Below are positions 17,022-25,910 of a stretch of DNA of 64,000 bases, piece after piece (positions within the stretch are counted from its first letter, which is position 1; every line of letters starts with the position of its first letter). The notes beneath the pieces are model-generated. The model was given only the letters and a program-made list of their open reading frames with translations, was not told the origin of the DNA and did no database searches. Source of the stretch: Mesorhizobium_K sp040049215 (lineage in GTDB: Bacteria; Pseudomonadota; Alphaproteobacteria; Rhizobiales; Rhizobiaceae); NCBI RefSeq assembly GCF_040049215.1, contig NZ_JBDZDN010000002.1, positions 434,001-498,000 on the forward strand. The letters run 5' to 3'. The translations under genes and the position numbers were made by a program.

Positions 17022-18142
17022 GCGGCTGCTCCCTGGGTTACGCGCGGTTCCCTCATGCGCTTCTCGACGCGGATTATGGCAAGCGCCAGCAGGCCCAGGA
17101 TGACGCCCGCCGCCAGAAAGAAGCCGGCCGTGCCGAACATATCCTGGATCATGATCACGTAGATCATGCAGAGCTCGATCGCGAATCCGCTATAGGCGAT
17201 CCAGCGCAGGCCGCGGCTATCACGTCCGGCCAGCACCACCGCCGCAACGATTCCCGCCAGTGCAATGGCTGCGGCTATCGCAAAGCCCGCACCGTCTTCG
17301 TCGGCCACCTCGAACTGGATCATGATCATGCCCGTCAGGAAGCCGACCAGGCCGTGGACCGGCAGCAGTCCTCCGAGCCGGACGATCCGTTCGACCTTCT
17401 CCGGCATGACCACCGCAAGCGCGAACAGTGCCGCCGAAATCGCGGCCAGCACAGCCGCAATGCCGACGAGGTCGCTATCGTGTTCGACGGCCAGAAGCGC
17501 GGCGTAGAACACCAGCGACAAAAGGATGAGGTGCCGGGACGCGGCACTGTCCGTCCAATAGGAAACGAGCCAGAGAACGGCGGCTATCCCGATGAAGGCA
17601 TAGGGGAAATCGGTGTCCCGCCAGAAATCGACCTCACGTAGGAACAGCCAGGCTGCTGCCAGCGCGACGGCGCCTATTGTCAGCGGCCCCGAGCGCAGCG
17701 CCGCGGCCGCGACCGCCGTGCCTGCGCACCATGTGAGAACCGCCTGCGTCTCGTCGCCGGAGAGATGGTACATCTGGCCGATCAGCGCGATCGCACCGCC
17801 GAACGCCGCTGCCGCGATCAGCCAGACGCCTTCGGCGATTGCGGCATGATCGTTCAGTTTCAGCGCCGCGCCGCCGACATAGCCTGAGAAAATGATCGCG
17901 AAGAGCGCTCCGACTCGCGCGACGCGCGGGATTGCCTCCCAGTTTGACGCGACGAAGACCAGTATCGCCGCGCCGAACAGCAAGGCCGCCATGATGGCCA
18001 GGATGGATCCGAAACTCAGCGACCTGCGCTCATGCGCCTCAACGTCGAGGACAATCGCTTCCGCAGTCTTGCCGTCTATGAGGCCCGACGACGCCCATCG
18101 GGCCGCATCGGCCCGTACCCGTGACGAATAGCTCGCCATCAT
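17018..18142 (-). CDS. DUF2157 polytopic membrane protein
   Basis: 374 residues. A short soluble N-terminus (ARWASSGLIDGKTAEAI) typical of DUF2157 is followed by about ten hydrophobic helices. First gene of a two-gene operon with the GDYXXLXY gene. Inner-membrane; no transport motif recognised, so the role is open. Confidence 0.88.
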   Translation of the reverse strand: MMASYSSRVRADAARWASSGLIDGKTAEAIVLDVEAHERRSLSFGSILAIMAALLFGAAILVFVASNWEAIPRVARVGALFAIIFSGYVGGAALKLNDHAAIAEGVWLIAAAAFGGAIALIGQMYHLSGDETQAVLTWCAGTAVAAAALRSGPLTIGAVALAAAWLFLREVDFWRDTDFPYAFIGIAAVLWLVSYWTDSAASRHLILLSLVFYAALLAVEHDSDLVGIAAVLAAISAALFALAVVMPEKVERIVRLGGLLPVHGLVGFLTGMIMIQFEVADEDGAGFAIAAAIALAGIVAAVVLAGRDSRGLRWIAYSGFAIELCMIYVIMIQDMFGTAGFFLAAGVILGLLALAIIRVEKRMREPRVTQGAAA

Positions 18143-18361
18143 CCCCTCCCCGTACCCTCGGTTCCGACCGCCAAACCCTTGAACTCGCGATCTTTTGGAT
18201 GATTCGGCCGGATTTGTGGTCTCCAGCTAAAATCGATTAATGTTGCGATGCACAATTTGCATTGCTGCTATGCACCAAAAGCCATTTTAAAACCAGCCGG
18301 CGCGTCCTATCTACAACCCGTACCCAGAGACAGAACGAAGCAAAGACGAACGAGAAATACG

Positions 18362-18502
18362 ATGAACCTGATCCGCAACTACCGCAACTGGCGCCGCTAC
18401 CGGGACACTGTTTCCGAGCTGAACCGCCTTTCGAACCGCGAGCTTACCGATCTCGGCATTGCTCGGAGCGACATCGCCTCTGTCGCCCGCAAGTCGATCT
18501 AA
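18362..18502 (+). CDS. Small DUF1127 protein (CcaF1-like)
   Basis: 46 residues, Arg-rich: RNYRNWRRYRDTVSEL then LSNRELTDLGIARSDI, the DUF1127 core. In Rhodobacter sphaeroides a DUF1127 gene of this kind (CcaF1) is co-transcribed with downstream CcsR RNAs and acts in RNA handling and stress adaptation. The same arrangement is seen here, so the gene probably shares a stress-controlled promoter with the hairpins. The 220 bp upstream (18143-18361) are AT-richer than their surroundings and must hold that promoter; I could not fix its -35/-10. Confidence 0.9.
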   Translation: MNLIRNYRNWRRYRDTVSELNRLSNRELTDLGIARSDIASVARKSI

Positions 18503-18630
18503 GGAATTTCGGCAGGGTCGACCTCCTCCCCGACCCTGACGGATAAGGCCAGCTTTCACCTCCTCCCGATAGCTGGCCATTGAAACGGCGCCCGCCGGAC
18601 CTCCTCCCCCGGCGGGCGTTGTTCCCGAAG
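18503..18630 (+). ncRNA. CcsR/cuckoo-type sRNA, copy 1 (three anti-SD hairpins)
   Basis: Three hairpins in a row each expose CCTCCTCCC: stem CAGGGTCG/CGACCCTG (18513-18538, motif 18522-18530), stem GGCCAGCT/AGCTGGCC (18547-18578, motif 18559-18567), and stem CGCCCGCCGG/CCGGCGGGCG (18589-18618, motif 18600-18608). The last is followed by TTGTT. The loop motif is an anti-Shine-Dalgarno sequence, the hallmark of this alphaproteobacterial RNA group. Probably processed from the DUF1127 transcript. Confidence 0.85.
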
Positions 18631-18660
18631 AAGGTTTCGCCCCTTCGAAAACAGGCGAAA

Positions 18661-18790
18661 GGAATTTCGTCAAAGCCGACCTCCTCCCCGGCGATGACGA
18701 ATAGGCCGGTTCCTTACCTCCTCCCGGGGAACCGTCCACCAAAACGACACCCGCCGGATCTCCTCCCCCGGCGGGTGTTGTGTTTTTGAG
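18661..18790 (+). ncRNA. CcsR/cuckoo-type sRNA, copy 2 (three anti-SD hairpins) with terminator
   Basis: A second copy that starts with the same GGAATTTCG as copy 1. Hairpins: TCGTCA-GCCG/CGGC-TGACGA (18667-18700, motif 18680-18688), CGGTTCC/GGAACCG (18707-18734, motif 18717-18725), and CACCCGCCGG/CCGGCGGGTG (18748-18777) whose loop is TCTCCTCCC, one base off the consensus. The third stem is followed by TTGTGTTTTT, so it doubles as the terminator of the unit. Between the copies, TTTCGCC/GGCGAAA (about 18635-18660) forms another stem. Confidence 0.85.
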
Positions 18791-18815
18791 GCTAGGGAAT
18801 TCGACCGCAGGTCGG

Positions 18816-19475
18816 TCAGTCCAACGCGCCGCTTTCGAACTGCCCCCGCACCTTCCACTGCTCGTAGGGGAAGATGTCCGGCGCGCCGCCGGTCGGCTTG
18901 TACCATGAATCGACTACCCATTTGGTGCCGACCGGATCGATCACTATCGCCGTGAAGTGCGGATAGCGCCCATCAACGAAGAAGCCGCGGCTGACATTGC
19001 GCCCGACCTTGTGGAACTTCAGCAGCCCGCGCTCGTCGAGATAGACGAGCAGCGCGCGCGTGTTGGTCGATTCGTCGACGCAGTCCATCTGGCCTTTTTC
19101 ATGCGACTTGCCGAAATCCGCCTTCGGCTTGTCGCGCACGCCAATCGCCTGGAACGACCGCTCCTCGAAATACTGGACGGCCTTGGAGATTGCCGCACGC
19201 TCGGCCTTCGGCGAACTCGCGCCGGCTTGCATGATCGAGCGGAACCGCGCGCCGTCGGCGGAGCCCAGCGTCAGCTTGGAGCGGAAGCTGCAGCCATAGC
19301 CGTGGCAGATCTTGATGAGCTTCGGGGAAGTGACGGCCACCGCAGCAGCAGGCGAATAGCCCGCCGTGGTGCTGACGGCAAATGCAGCGCCGACGCAAAT
19401 CCCCGCGATCCGGGCCGAAACAGGCCGTGTTTTGCTGTTTTTCTGCCGCATCGCCGCAATCGTCTGCAATTGCAT
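18816..19475 (-). CDS. Secreted protein of unknown family, possible papain-like fold
   Basis: 219 residues if started at ATG 19475; ATG 19451 is an alternative and neither has a clear ribosome site. A signal peptide (ARIAGICVGAAFAVSTTAGY) precedes a conserved-looking core: ICHGYGCSF, then MDCVDESTNT, then YPHFTAIV, then WVVDSWYKPTGG. Cys, His and Asp in that order are spaced as in transglutaminase/NlpC-type enzymes, but I infer this from motif order only. Convergent with the sRNA unit and divergent from trmFO. Confidence 0.65.
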   Translation of the reverse strand: MQLQTIAAMRQKNSKTRPVSARIAGICVGAAFAVSTTAGYSPAAAVAVTSPKLIKICHGYGCSFRSKLTLGSADGARFRSIMQAGASSPKAERAAISKAVQYFEERSFQAIGVRDKPKADFGKSHEKGQMDCVDESTNTRALLVYLDERGLLKFHKVGRNVSRGFFVDGRYPHFTAIVIDPVGTKWVVDSWYKPTGGAPDIFPYEQWKVRGQFESGALD

Positions 19476-19505
19476 TGCAGGGGTCAAGGCATTATTGCGA
19501 CGACC

Positions 19506-20930
19506 ATGAACATGAAGCCCATTCATATAATCGGCGGCGGCCTCGCCGGATCGGAAGCCGCCTGGCAGGCGGCCGAAGCCGGCGTGCCGGTGATCTTGCA
19601 CGAAATGCGCCCGCTGCGAGGCACCGAAGCGCACAAGACCGCCGATCTTGCAGAGCTTGTCTGCTCCAACTCCTTCCGTTCCGACGACGCCGAGAACAAC
19701 GCGGTCGGCCTGCTTCACGCCGAGATGCGACTCGCCGGTTCACTCATCATGGCCTCGGGCGACGCCAACCAGGTGCCCGCAGGCGGCGCGCTGGCCGTCG
19801 ACCGCGACGGCTTTTCCGCCGCGGTCACCGCGAAGCTCGAAGCCCATCCGCTGATCACCATCGCGCGAGAAGAGGTCGACGGCCTTCCGCCGTCCGAGTG
19901 GGACCAGGCAATCATCGCCACCGGCCCCCTGACGGCGCCTTCGCTTGCCGCGGCAATCGCGACAGAAACCGGCGCCGATGCTCTCGCCTTCTTCGACGCA
20001 ATTGCCCCGATCGTGCATTTCGACACCATCGACATGGACGTCTGCTGGTTCCAGTCGCGCTACGACAAGGTGGGCCCCGGCGGGACCGGCAAGGATTACA
20101 TCAATTGCCCGATGGATAAGGCGCAGTACGATGCCTTCGTCCAGGCCTTGATCGACGGGCAAAAGACCGAATTCAAGGAATGGGAAGGCACGCCCTATTT
20201 CGACGGCTGCCTGCCGATCGAGGTCATGTCCGAGCGCGGCCCGGAAACGCTTCGCCATGGGCCGATGAAGCCAATCGGCCTGACCAATGCGCACAACCCC
20301 ACGGTGAAGGCCTACGCTGTCGTGCAGCTCAGGCAGGACAATGCGCTGGGCACGCTCTACAACATGGTCGGCTTCCAGACGAAGCTGAAGCACGGCGAGC
20401 AGGTGCGCATTTTCCGCATGATTCCGGGCCTCGAAAGCGCCGAGTTCGCGCGGCTGGGCGGCCTCCACCGCAACACCTACATCAATTCGCCCACTCTGCT
20501 CGACGGTTCGCTGCGGCTGAAGAGCCGCAAGGGGCTGCGCTTCGCCGGCCAGATCACCGGCTGCGAGGGCTATGTCGAGAGCGCGGCGATCGGTCTGCTC
20601 GCTGGACGCTTCGCGGCGGCAGAACGGTTGGGAACGCCGGTTTCGTTGCCGCCGGTCACCACCGCCTTCGGCGCGCTTCTCAATCACATCACCGGCGGCC
20701 ATATCGTCTCCGAAGACGAACCGGGAAAACGTTCCTTTCAGCCGATGAACGTCAATTTCGGCCTCTTCCCGCCGCTGGAGCCCGGCACGAAGCTCAAGCC
20801 GGAGGATTTCGCCGGCCGCTTCCGCGGCAAGGACAAGGCGGCCGCCAGGCGCCGCGCCGTCACCTCCCGCGCGCTGTTCGACTGCCGTGCATGGCTGGGG
20901 CAGCCGTCGCGGGCCGAAGCGGCGGAATAA
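19506..20930 (+). CDS. trmFO: tRNA (uracil-54-C5)-methyltransferase, folate/FAD-dependent
   Basis: 474 residues; ATG 19506 or 19512. Starts with the FAD-binding motif HIIGGGLAGSEAAWQ, followed by the TrmFO signature HEMRPLRGTEAHKT and ELVCSNSFRSDDAENNAVG. Makes ribothymidine at position 54 of tRNA using methylene-tetrahydrofolate. The late segment GFQTKLKHGEQVRIFRMIPG and the GCEGYVES segment are also typical. The open frame extends far upstream over the antisense gene, which is coincidental. Confidence 0.96.
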   Translation: MNMKPIHIIGGGLAGSEAAWQAAEAGVPVILHEMRPLRGTEAHKTADLAELVCSNSFRSDDAENNAVGLLHAEMRLAGSLIMASGDANQVPAGGALAVDRDGFSAAVTAKLEAHPLITIAREEVDGLPPSEWDQAIIATGPLTAPSLAAAIATETGADALAFFDAIAPIVHFDTIDMDVCWFQSRYDKVGPGGTGKDYINCPMDKAQYDAFVQALIDGQKTEFKEWEGTPYFDGCLPIEVMSERGPETLRHGPMKPIGLTNAHNPTVKAYAVVQLRQDNALGTLYNMVGFQTKLKHGEQVRIFRMIPGLESAEFARLGGLHRNTYINSPTLLDGSLRLKSRKGLRFAGQITGCEGYVESAAIGLLAGRFAAAERLGTPVSLPPVTTAFGALLNHITGGHIVSEDEPGKRSFQPMNVNFGLFPPLEPGTKLKPEDFAGRFRGKDKAAARRRAVTSRALFDCRAWLGQPSRAEAAE

Positions 20931-21128
20931 ATTACCGCCGATACAGCCCTATCCCTTTAGGGCCCGGTTTTGCCTTAGGACTGCCTGTCGTACAGGGAGG
21001 TCACTTATCTATCCGAATGAGCGGATGTCCTTGACACCGCTAGAGCCCTCAGCAATTCTTGGCAGGGAAACGCTTTTCTACTTTGAATACATCGCCCTTT
21101 TATCTCTTCGGTGGTAGAAACAGCAGTC

Positions 21129-21419
21129 ATGAAAAACGCTATCTTAGCGGTGGGGGTGTCCGTGTTGGGCACGCTCTGCCCAGCAACAGGCGCAATAAGC
21201 CAACAACTGCAGATTGGTGGTTTTGTGGCGCCAGACTGCAAGTGGGAGGACGGCATATATAAATGCGTGCCGACCAAACCCAAAACCACCGGTCGCTCGG
21301 AGCCTAATCCAGGATCGAATAATTCCGTGGGCGAACTTCTCAAGGAGCTTGGTGAGAGCGGTAAGGTTTCTTCGGATCAGATTATCATCATCGAAGGCAT
21401 GAATCCGAGCGTTTTCTAG
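21129..21419 (+). CDS. Small secreted hypothetical protein
   Basis: 96 residues from ATG 21129. Signal peptide MKNAILAVGVSVLGTLCPATGA, then a short mature part with paired Cys (APDCKWEDGIYKCVPTK), a Gly/Ser/Asn linker and a helical end. It precedes a membrane-protein gene by 10 bp on the same strand. Base composition is more AT-rich than flanking core genes. No family recognised. Confidence 0.55.
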   Translation: MKNAILAVGVSVLGTLCPATGAISQQLQIGGFVAPDCKWEDGIYKCVPTKPKTTGRSEPNPGSNNSVGELLKELGESGKVSSDQIIIIEGMNPSVF

Positions 21420-21429
21420 GAATGATTCG

Positions 21430-21972
21430 ATGGGTGTCGTTTATATATTTTTGAACAGTCTTCTGGAGGGCGCACTTTACGGCTTAGCCCCTCTTGTATT
21501 GACGATGGTTTTTGTATTCGTTTTTTCATATTTGTTTCTTAAGAATAAATTTGACGCTTTTACTATTTCGAGTTTTGCGGGATTCGGCTGCTTTCTAGGA
21601 ATTTTTATTGGCGGCAGCCGAGAACCCATCGCGGGAGTCATCCTCCCCAGCATTATCACGCTGATCGGCGGATTCGTTGCCTATTTTTTCACGAAAGAGA
21701 AAGAGGTTTTCGACAGGCGGATAATCCCGGGAACGATTTTGGGGCTTGTCACTGCCGCAGCCTTTGGCAGTTCTTTTGCAGGCGAACTTAGGGCCACTCA
21801 AGCGCAATTCGAATATTTGAGGGATATCGAGAAGTCCCAGCGGGAATCAGAAATTCGGCTTAGTGAAGACTTTCAACAAAATGTTGTCAACGCAATCAAT
21901 CGTTATGCTATTTGCGTCAAAAATTTCCCGACTACGATTTGTGAGAAGTATATTGTTGCAAAGACACCGTGA
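21430..21972 (+). CDS. Small membrane protein, AT-rich, unknown family
   Basis: 180 residues: four hydrophobic helices in the first 115 residues (for example YGLAPLVLTMVFVFVFSYLF and VILPSIITLIGGFVAYFF) and a soluble coiled-coil-like C-terminus with two Cys (AICVKNFPTTICEKY). Codon use is strikingly A/T-rich (many ttt, att) for this chromosome, which suggests recent acquisition. Probably one unit with the secreted-protein gene before it. No function recognised. Confidence 0.65.
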   Translation: MGVVYIFLNSLLEGALYGLAPLVLTMVFVFVFSYLFLKNKFDAFTISSFAGFGCFLGIFIGGSREPIAGVILPSIITLIGGFVAYFFTKEKEVFDRRIIPGTILGLVTAAAFGSSFAGELRATQAQFEYLRDIEKSQRESEIRLSEDFQQNVVNAINRYAICVKNFPTTICEKYIVAKTP

Positions 21973-22030
21973 GAAGTTGCGGTTCGCGGGACAAGCAGCG
22001 TTGATCTCCTGACAACTTCCCGCGTTTGGC

Positions 22031-22882
22031 CTACCCCCATCCCCGCGTGGCACGTCGGAACATCGGCCAATGCTTGCGCCAGGCTGCTATGTCGAGGCTG
22101 GCCATGAGCAGTTCGCTTTCCCTGCCCTGCATGCTGTTCAGTTGAGCGCCGGTCAGCGCCAACGGCAAGAATGCCGGGCGCAGCAACGCTGGCAACTCGG
22201 TCGCGCCGCGCTCGAAGATAGCCAGATGCTCGCGCGCCAGTGCAATCATCGCAGCAACTGCGCGCACCGCGTTCGGCCCGCCGTCGCCGGCCAGAAATTC
22301 TTCGGGCGATGTCCCCGCCGCAGCCAGGATGTCCTTCGGCACATAGCACTGGCCGCGCCGTCTGTGCAGCGGCAGCAGGCGCAGCAGCCCGGTGATTGCC
22401 TGCGCGCAGCCGGCATGGCCCGCCAGTTCCGTGCTGCGCGCCGCCGCCGCACCATCGAGCACGAGCGAAGAAAGCTGGATGATCGCCGCCGCCGTCTCGC
22501 CGCAATAGCCTTCAAGGTCGGCGCGCGTCGGCATCGGGTCGTCGTAAAGGTCGAAGATGCGTGCGTCGAGGTAGTTCTGGAACGCCTGTTCGGGCAGGCT
22601 GCGGCGCTTGATCATCTCCAGCAGTGCGCCCGCCACCGGATGTCCCGCCCCCGCGCTGACCTCTTTCGCTGCGATCACGTCCCGCCACCACTGCAGGCGA
22701 ATCTCTCCCGGCAAAGCCTGGCTGACCCTGTCGCGCACCCCGGCGATCTCGGCATTGAAGGCATAGAGCGCCAACAGGTCCGCCCGCTTGTCTTCAGGTG
22801 CATAGAGCGCGGCGAGGTAGCGGTCGCGGTCGGCAACGCGCACGAGGTCCATAACGGGCCGAAGCTCGCCCCTTTCAGTCAA
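22031..22882 (-). CDS. Squalene/phytoene synthase-family protein
   Basis: 283 residues. Matches the short alphaproteobacterial members of the isoprenoid head-to-head synthase fold: LYAFNAEIAGVRDRVSQ, IRLQWWRDVI, then IFDLYDDPMPTRADLEGYCGETA. The first Asp-rich motif is replaced by NAEIAGVRD, so classic prenyl condensation is doubtful; the group is related to the mitochondrial complex I assembly factor NDUFAF6. Last gene of the yajC-secDF unit; its start overlaps the preceding gene by 8 bp. Confidence 0.85.
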   Translation of the reverse strand: MTERGELRPVMDLVRVADRDRYLAALYAPEDKRADLLALYAFNAEIAGVRDRVSQALPGEIRLQWWRDVIAAKEVSAGAGHPVAGALLEMIKRRSLPEQAFQNYLDARIFDLYDDPMPTRADLEGYCGETAAAIIQLSSLVLDGAAAARSTELAGHAGCAQAITGLLRLLPLHRRRGQCYVPKDILAAAGTSPEEFLAGDGGPNAVRAVAAMIALAREHLAIFERGATELPALLRPAFLPLALTGAQLNSMQGRESELLMASLDIAAWRKHWPMFRRATRGWG

Positions 22883-23264
22883 CGGCTACAAGGGCCGCCG
22901 CGACGGCCCGGTCCTCGGCGAGCAGAACATTGTAGGTTCGGACCGCGGCGCCGGTCGACATCGGATCAGCCGAGATGCCCGCCTCCCTGAACGCCTGGCG
23001 CAACGCCGGCGGCAGCGGCTTCAGCTCCCGGCCCGAGCCGACCAGCAGGATCTCGATCTTGTCGGCCTGCCGGAAGACGCGCTCGAAATCCTTGAGGCTC
23101 AGCGCCGCTGGATCAGCCGGTTCCCAGCCGTGGATTCCCGAGGGCAGACAGAGGATCGAGCCCCGATGCGACATGTCGGCGAAACGGAAGCCGCCGTTGC
23201 CATAGGCGTCCACCGGCGCGCGGCCGGGGAAATGCGCCTTGCGCAGGACAATCCCCTCGCCCAT
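22875..23264 (-). CDS. Mth938-like domain protein
   Basis: 129 residues from ATG 23264, 4 bp after the secDF stop. Pattern FPGRAPVDAYGNGGFRF, SILCLPSGIHGWEP, IEILLVGSGRELKPLPP and GAAVRTYNVLLAEDRAVAAAL is that of the Mth938/NDUFAF3-like fold. The mitochondrial homologue helps assemble complex I, and it is interesting that both this and the next gene resemble complex I assembly factors. Confidence 0.85.
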   Translation of the reverse strand: MGEGIVLRKAHFPGRAPVDAYGNGGFRFADMSHRGSILCLPSGIHGWEPADPAALSLKDFERVFRQADKIEILLVGSGRELKPLPPALRQAFREAGISADPMSTGAAVRTYNVLLAEDRAVAAALVAVD

Positions 23265-23268
23265 TGCG

Positions 23269-25833
23269 TCACGTCTTCGACGGCTGCGCTGCTGGCGGCA
23301 GTTGCGCCGTCTTGTCGTTGCTATCCGCGCTGGAGACACCTGGACGCAGCCGGAAAAGTATCAGGAGCGGGCCGGCGACGAATATGGAGGAATAGGTGCC
23401 GATCAATATGCCGAAGATCATCGCCACGGTAAACGAAGCGATCACTTCGCCGCCCCACAGATAAAGGGCGGTCAGCGCCATCAATGTTGTCACACCTGTC
23501 AGGATCGTGCGTGACAGGGTTTCGTTCATCGAGAGGTCGAGCAGTTGCTCGATCGGCATCTTCTTGTATTTGCGCAGGTTTTCGCGGACGCGGTCGTAGA
23601 CGACCACGGTGTCGTTGATCGAGTAACCGACGACCGTCAGGATGGCCGCGATCGAGGTCAGGTTGAATTCGAGCTGGAACCAGACGAAGAAGCCCACCAT
23701 CATGATGACGTCGTGCAGCGTCGAGATGATCGCGCCGAGAGCGAACTGCCACTCGAAGCGGAACCAGATGTAGACCAGCATGGCCAGCATAGACGCGATC
23801 ACCGCGATCGTCCCGGCCCAGGCAAGTTCGGACGATACCGTCGGACCGACGACCTCGATGCGGCGGAACTCGTAGTCGGCTCCCAGCGCGTCTCTAACCT
23901 TGCTGAGCGCCGACTGCTCGGCGCTGTCCCCGCCCTCCTGGGTTCCGATTCGTATCAGCAATTCGGAAGGATCGCCGAACTCCTGGACCTGAACTTCGCC
24001 GAGGTTGAGTTCTTCGAGCGCGGAGCGCACCCCGCCGACATCCGCGTTGCCTTGGAGCGCCTTCACTTCGATCGACGAGCCGCCCCGGAAATCGATGCCA
24101 TAGTTCATGTCGACAGCCATGAAGGAGACGGCGGCGGCCACGGAGGCTACCGTCGAAAACACGAAGGCGTAAATGCGCATGCGCATGAAGCGGACCGAAG
24201 GGTTCGCCGGAAGATAATTCACCAGACCCGCCGGCAGTTCGCTGGGGCGGTAGCGGCGCAGCCAGACCGAAATCATCCAGCGCGTCAAAGTATAAGCTGT
24301 AAACACCGTTGTGATGATGCCTATCGCCAGCGTGACGGCGAAGCCCCGCACTGGGCCGGAGCCGAGATAGAAAAGGATGACCGCCGCGATCAGTGTCGTC
24401 AAATTGGCGTCCACGACGGTCGCAAGGGCCCGCTGAAACCCCGAGTCGAGCGATTGCACGATCGACCTGCCCTGCCGGCGCTCCTCGCGGACACGCTCGA
24501 AGATGATGACGTTGGAATCGACCGCCATGCCCATGGTGAGCACGATGCCGGCAATGCCGGGCAGCGTCAGCGTCGCGCCCAGAACCGAAAGGATCGCGAT
24601 GATGAGCGCGACGTTTGCCGCAAGCGCCAGATTGGCGATTACGCCAAGCTTGCCGTAGGCGGCGAACATGAACGCAAACACCAGAACCGCGGCGATGATC
24701 GACGCGAACTGGCCGGCCTGGATAGAATCCGCGCCCAGGCTCGGTCCGACCGTGCGTTCTTCCACGATCGTCAGGTCGGCGGGGAGCGCACCGGCACGAA
24801 GCAGCACAGCGAGGTCGTTGGCGCCCTGAACGCTGAAGCTTCCGGAAATCTGGCCCGTGCCGCCAAGGATGGGCTCACGGATCTGGGGCGCTGAAATGAC
24901 TTGGTCGTCGAGGATGATGGCGAACAGCTTGCCTACATTCTGCTGGGTCGCCGCGCCGAACCGCTGCGCGCCCTTGGTATCGAAGCGGAACGAAACCACA
25001 GGCTCACTAGTCCTCTGGTCGAAGGAGGCCTGCGCGTCGACGAGATTCTCGCCCGACACGATGACGCGGTTCTCGATCAGGTATGGGATCGGAGGATCGT
25101 CGGTCGAATAGAGGACCGTCGACCCTGCCGGAGGACGGCCTTCGATCGCTTCCTGCACAGGCATCGTCTGGTCGACCATCTGGAAGGTCAGCTTGGCGGT
25201 CTGGCCGAGAATGTCCTTCAGCCGCTGCGGGTCCTGCAAGCCTGGCACCTGGACGAGAATACGGTCGTTGCCCTGGCGCTGGATGATCGGCTCGGTCGTG
25301 CCGAGTTCGTTGACGCGGCGCCCGACCACCTCGATCGACTGCGTCAGCGCGCTGCCCAGGCGATAGTCAAGTCCTTCCTCGGTCAGCGTGTAGCGCAGGA
25401 CGCCCGGTTCAGGCTCGTCGAGCGACAGTTCGCTGATCGTGCCTGCGCCGAACAGGCTCGAGGCGACCGGTTGAAGCAGCGGGGCGAGCGCGGTCTTGGC
25501 TGCATCGATCTGGGCTGTATCGCGAATGCGCACCTGAACCGAATTGCCGCTGCCGGTCAGGCCGGTGTAGCCGATCCTGGCGTCGCGCAGCAGCGTGCGG
25601 ATATCGTCGCGGGTCGTCTCCAGCCGCTCGTCGGCGAGATCCTTGCGGTCGATCTGCAGCAGTATGTGCGAGCCGCCCTGGAGGTCGAGGCCGAGCGTCA
25701 TCGACCGCTTCGGCACCCAGTCCGGCAGCGACGACAGCCAGGACTGGGGATAGAGGTTCGGCAAGGCGAACAGGACGCCGAGCGCGACGACCACCCAGAT
25801 CGATATCGTCTTCCAGCGCGAGAAATAGAGCAT
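23269..25833 (-). CDS. secDF: Protein translocase SecDF (fused SecD and SecF)
   Basis: 854 residues, a natural fusion as in other Rhizobiales. SecD half (about 1-510) has the D1 motif RSMTLGLDLQGGSHILLQ and a six-helix RND core; SecF half (about 550-830) has MDMNYGIDFRGGSSIEVK, VGYSINDTVVVYDRVREN and TLSRTILTGVTT. It uses the proton gradient to pull exported proteins through SecYEG. Follows yajC with a gap of 77 bp, on the same strand. Confidence 0.97.
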   Translation of the reverse strand: MLYFSRWKTISIWVVVALGVLFALPNLYPQSWLSSLPDWVPKRSMTLGLDLQGGSHILLQIDRKDLADERLETTRDDIRTLLRDARIGYTGLTGSGNSVQVRIRDTAQIDAAKTALAPLLQPVASSLFGAGTISELSLDEPEPGVLRYTLTEEGLDYRLGSALTQSIEVVGRRVNELGTTEPIIQRQGNDRILVQVPGLQDPQRLKDILGQTAKLTFQMVDQTMPVQEAIEGRPPAGSTVLYSTDDPPIPYLIENRVIVSGENLVDAQASFDQRTSEPVVSFRFDTKGAQRFGAATQQNVGKLFAIILDDQVISAPQIREPILGGTGQISGSFSVQGANDLAVLLRAGALPADLTIVEERTVGPSLGADSIQAGQFASIIAAVLVFAFMFAAYGKLGVIANLALAANVALIIAILSVLGATLTLPGIAGIVLTMGMAVDSNVIIFERVREERRQGRSIVQSLDSGFQRALATVVDANLTTLIAAVILFYLGSGPVRGFAVTLAIGIITTVFTAYTLTRWMISVWLRRYRPSELPAGLVNYLPANPSVRFMRMRIYAFVFSTVASVAAAVSFMAVDMNYGIDFRGGSSIEVKALQGNADVGGVRSALEELNLGEVQVQEFGDPSELLIRIGTQEGGDSAEQSALSKVRDALGADYEFRRIEVVGPTVSSELAWAGTIAVIASMLAMLVYIWFRFEWQFALGAIISTLHDVIMMVGFFVWFQLEFNLTSIAAILTVVGYSINDTVVVYDRVRENLRKYKKMPIEQLLDLSMNETLSRTILTGVTTLMALTALYLWGGEVIASFTVAMIFGILIGTYSSIFVAGPLLILFRLRPGVSSADSNDKTAQLPPAAQPSKT

Positions 25834-25910
25834 CGTCGGTCTTCCGTCCTAGGCGACCGGCAACTCCCGTCTCGCCCCTTTCTGTAGCATGCCTTCCGCT
25901 TGGAGAGCGG

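Noticed and set aside
18957..19505. N-terminal extension of TrmFO
   Set aside because: Open frame lies antisense to another gene and has no match to the family; MNMKPIHIIGGG is the usual start.
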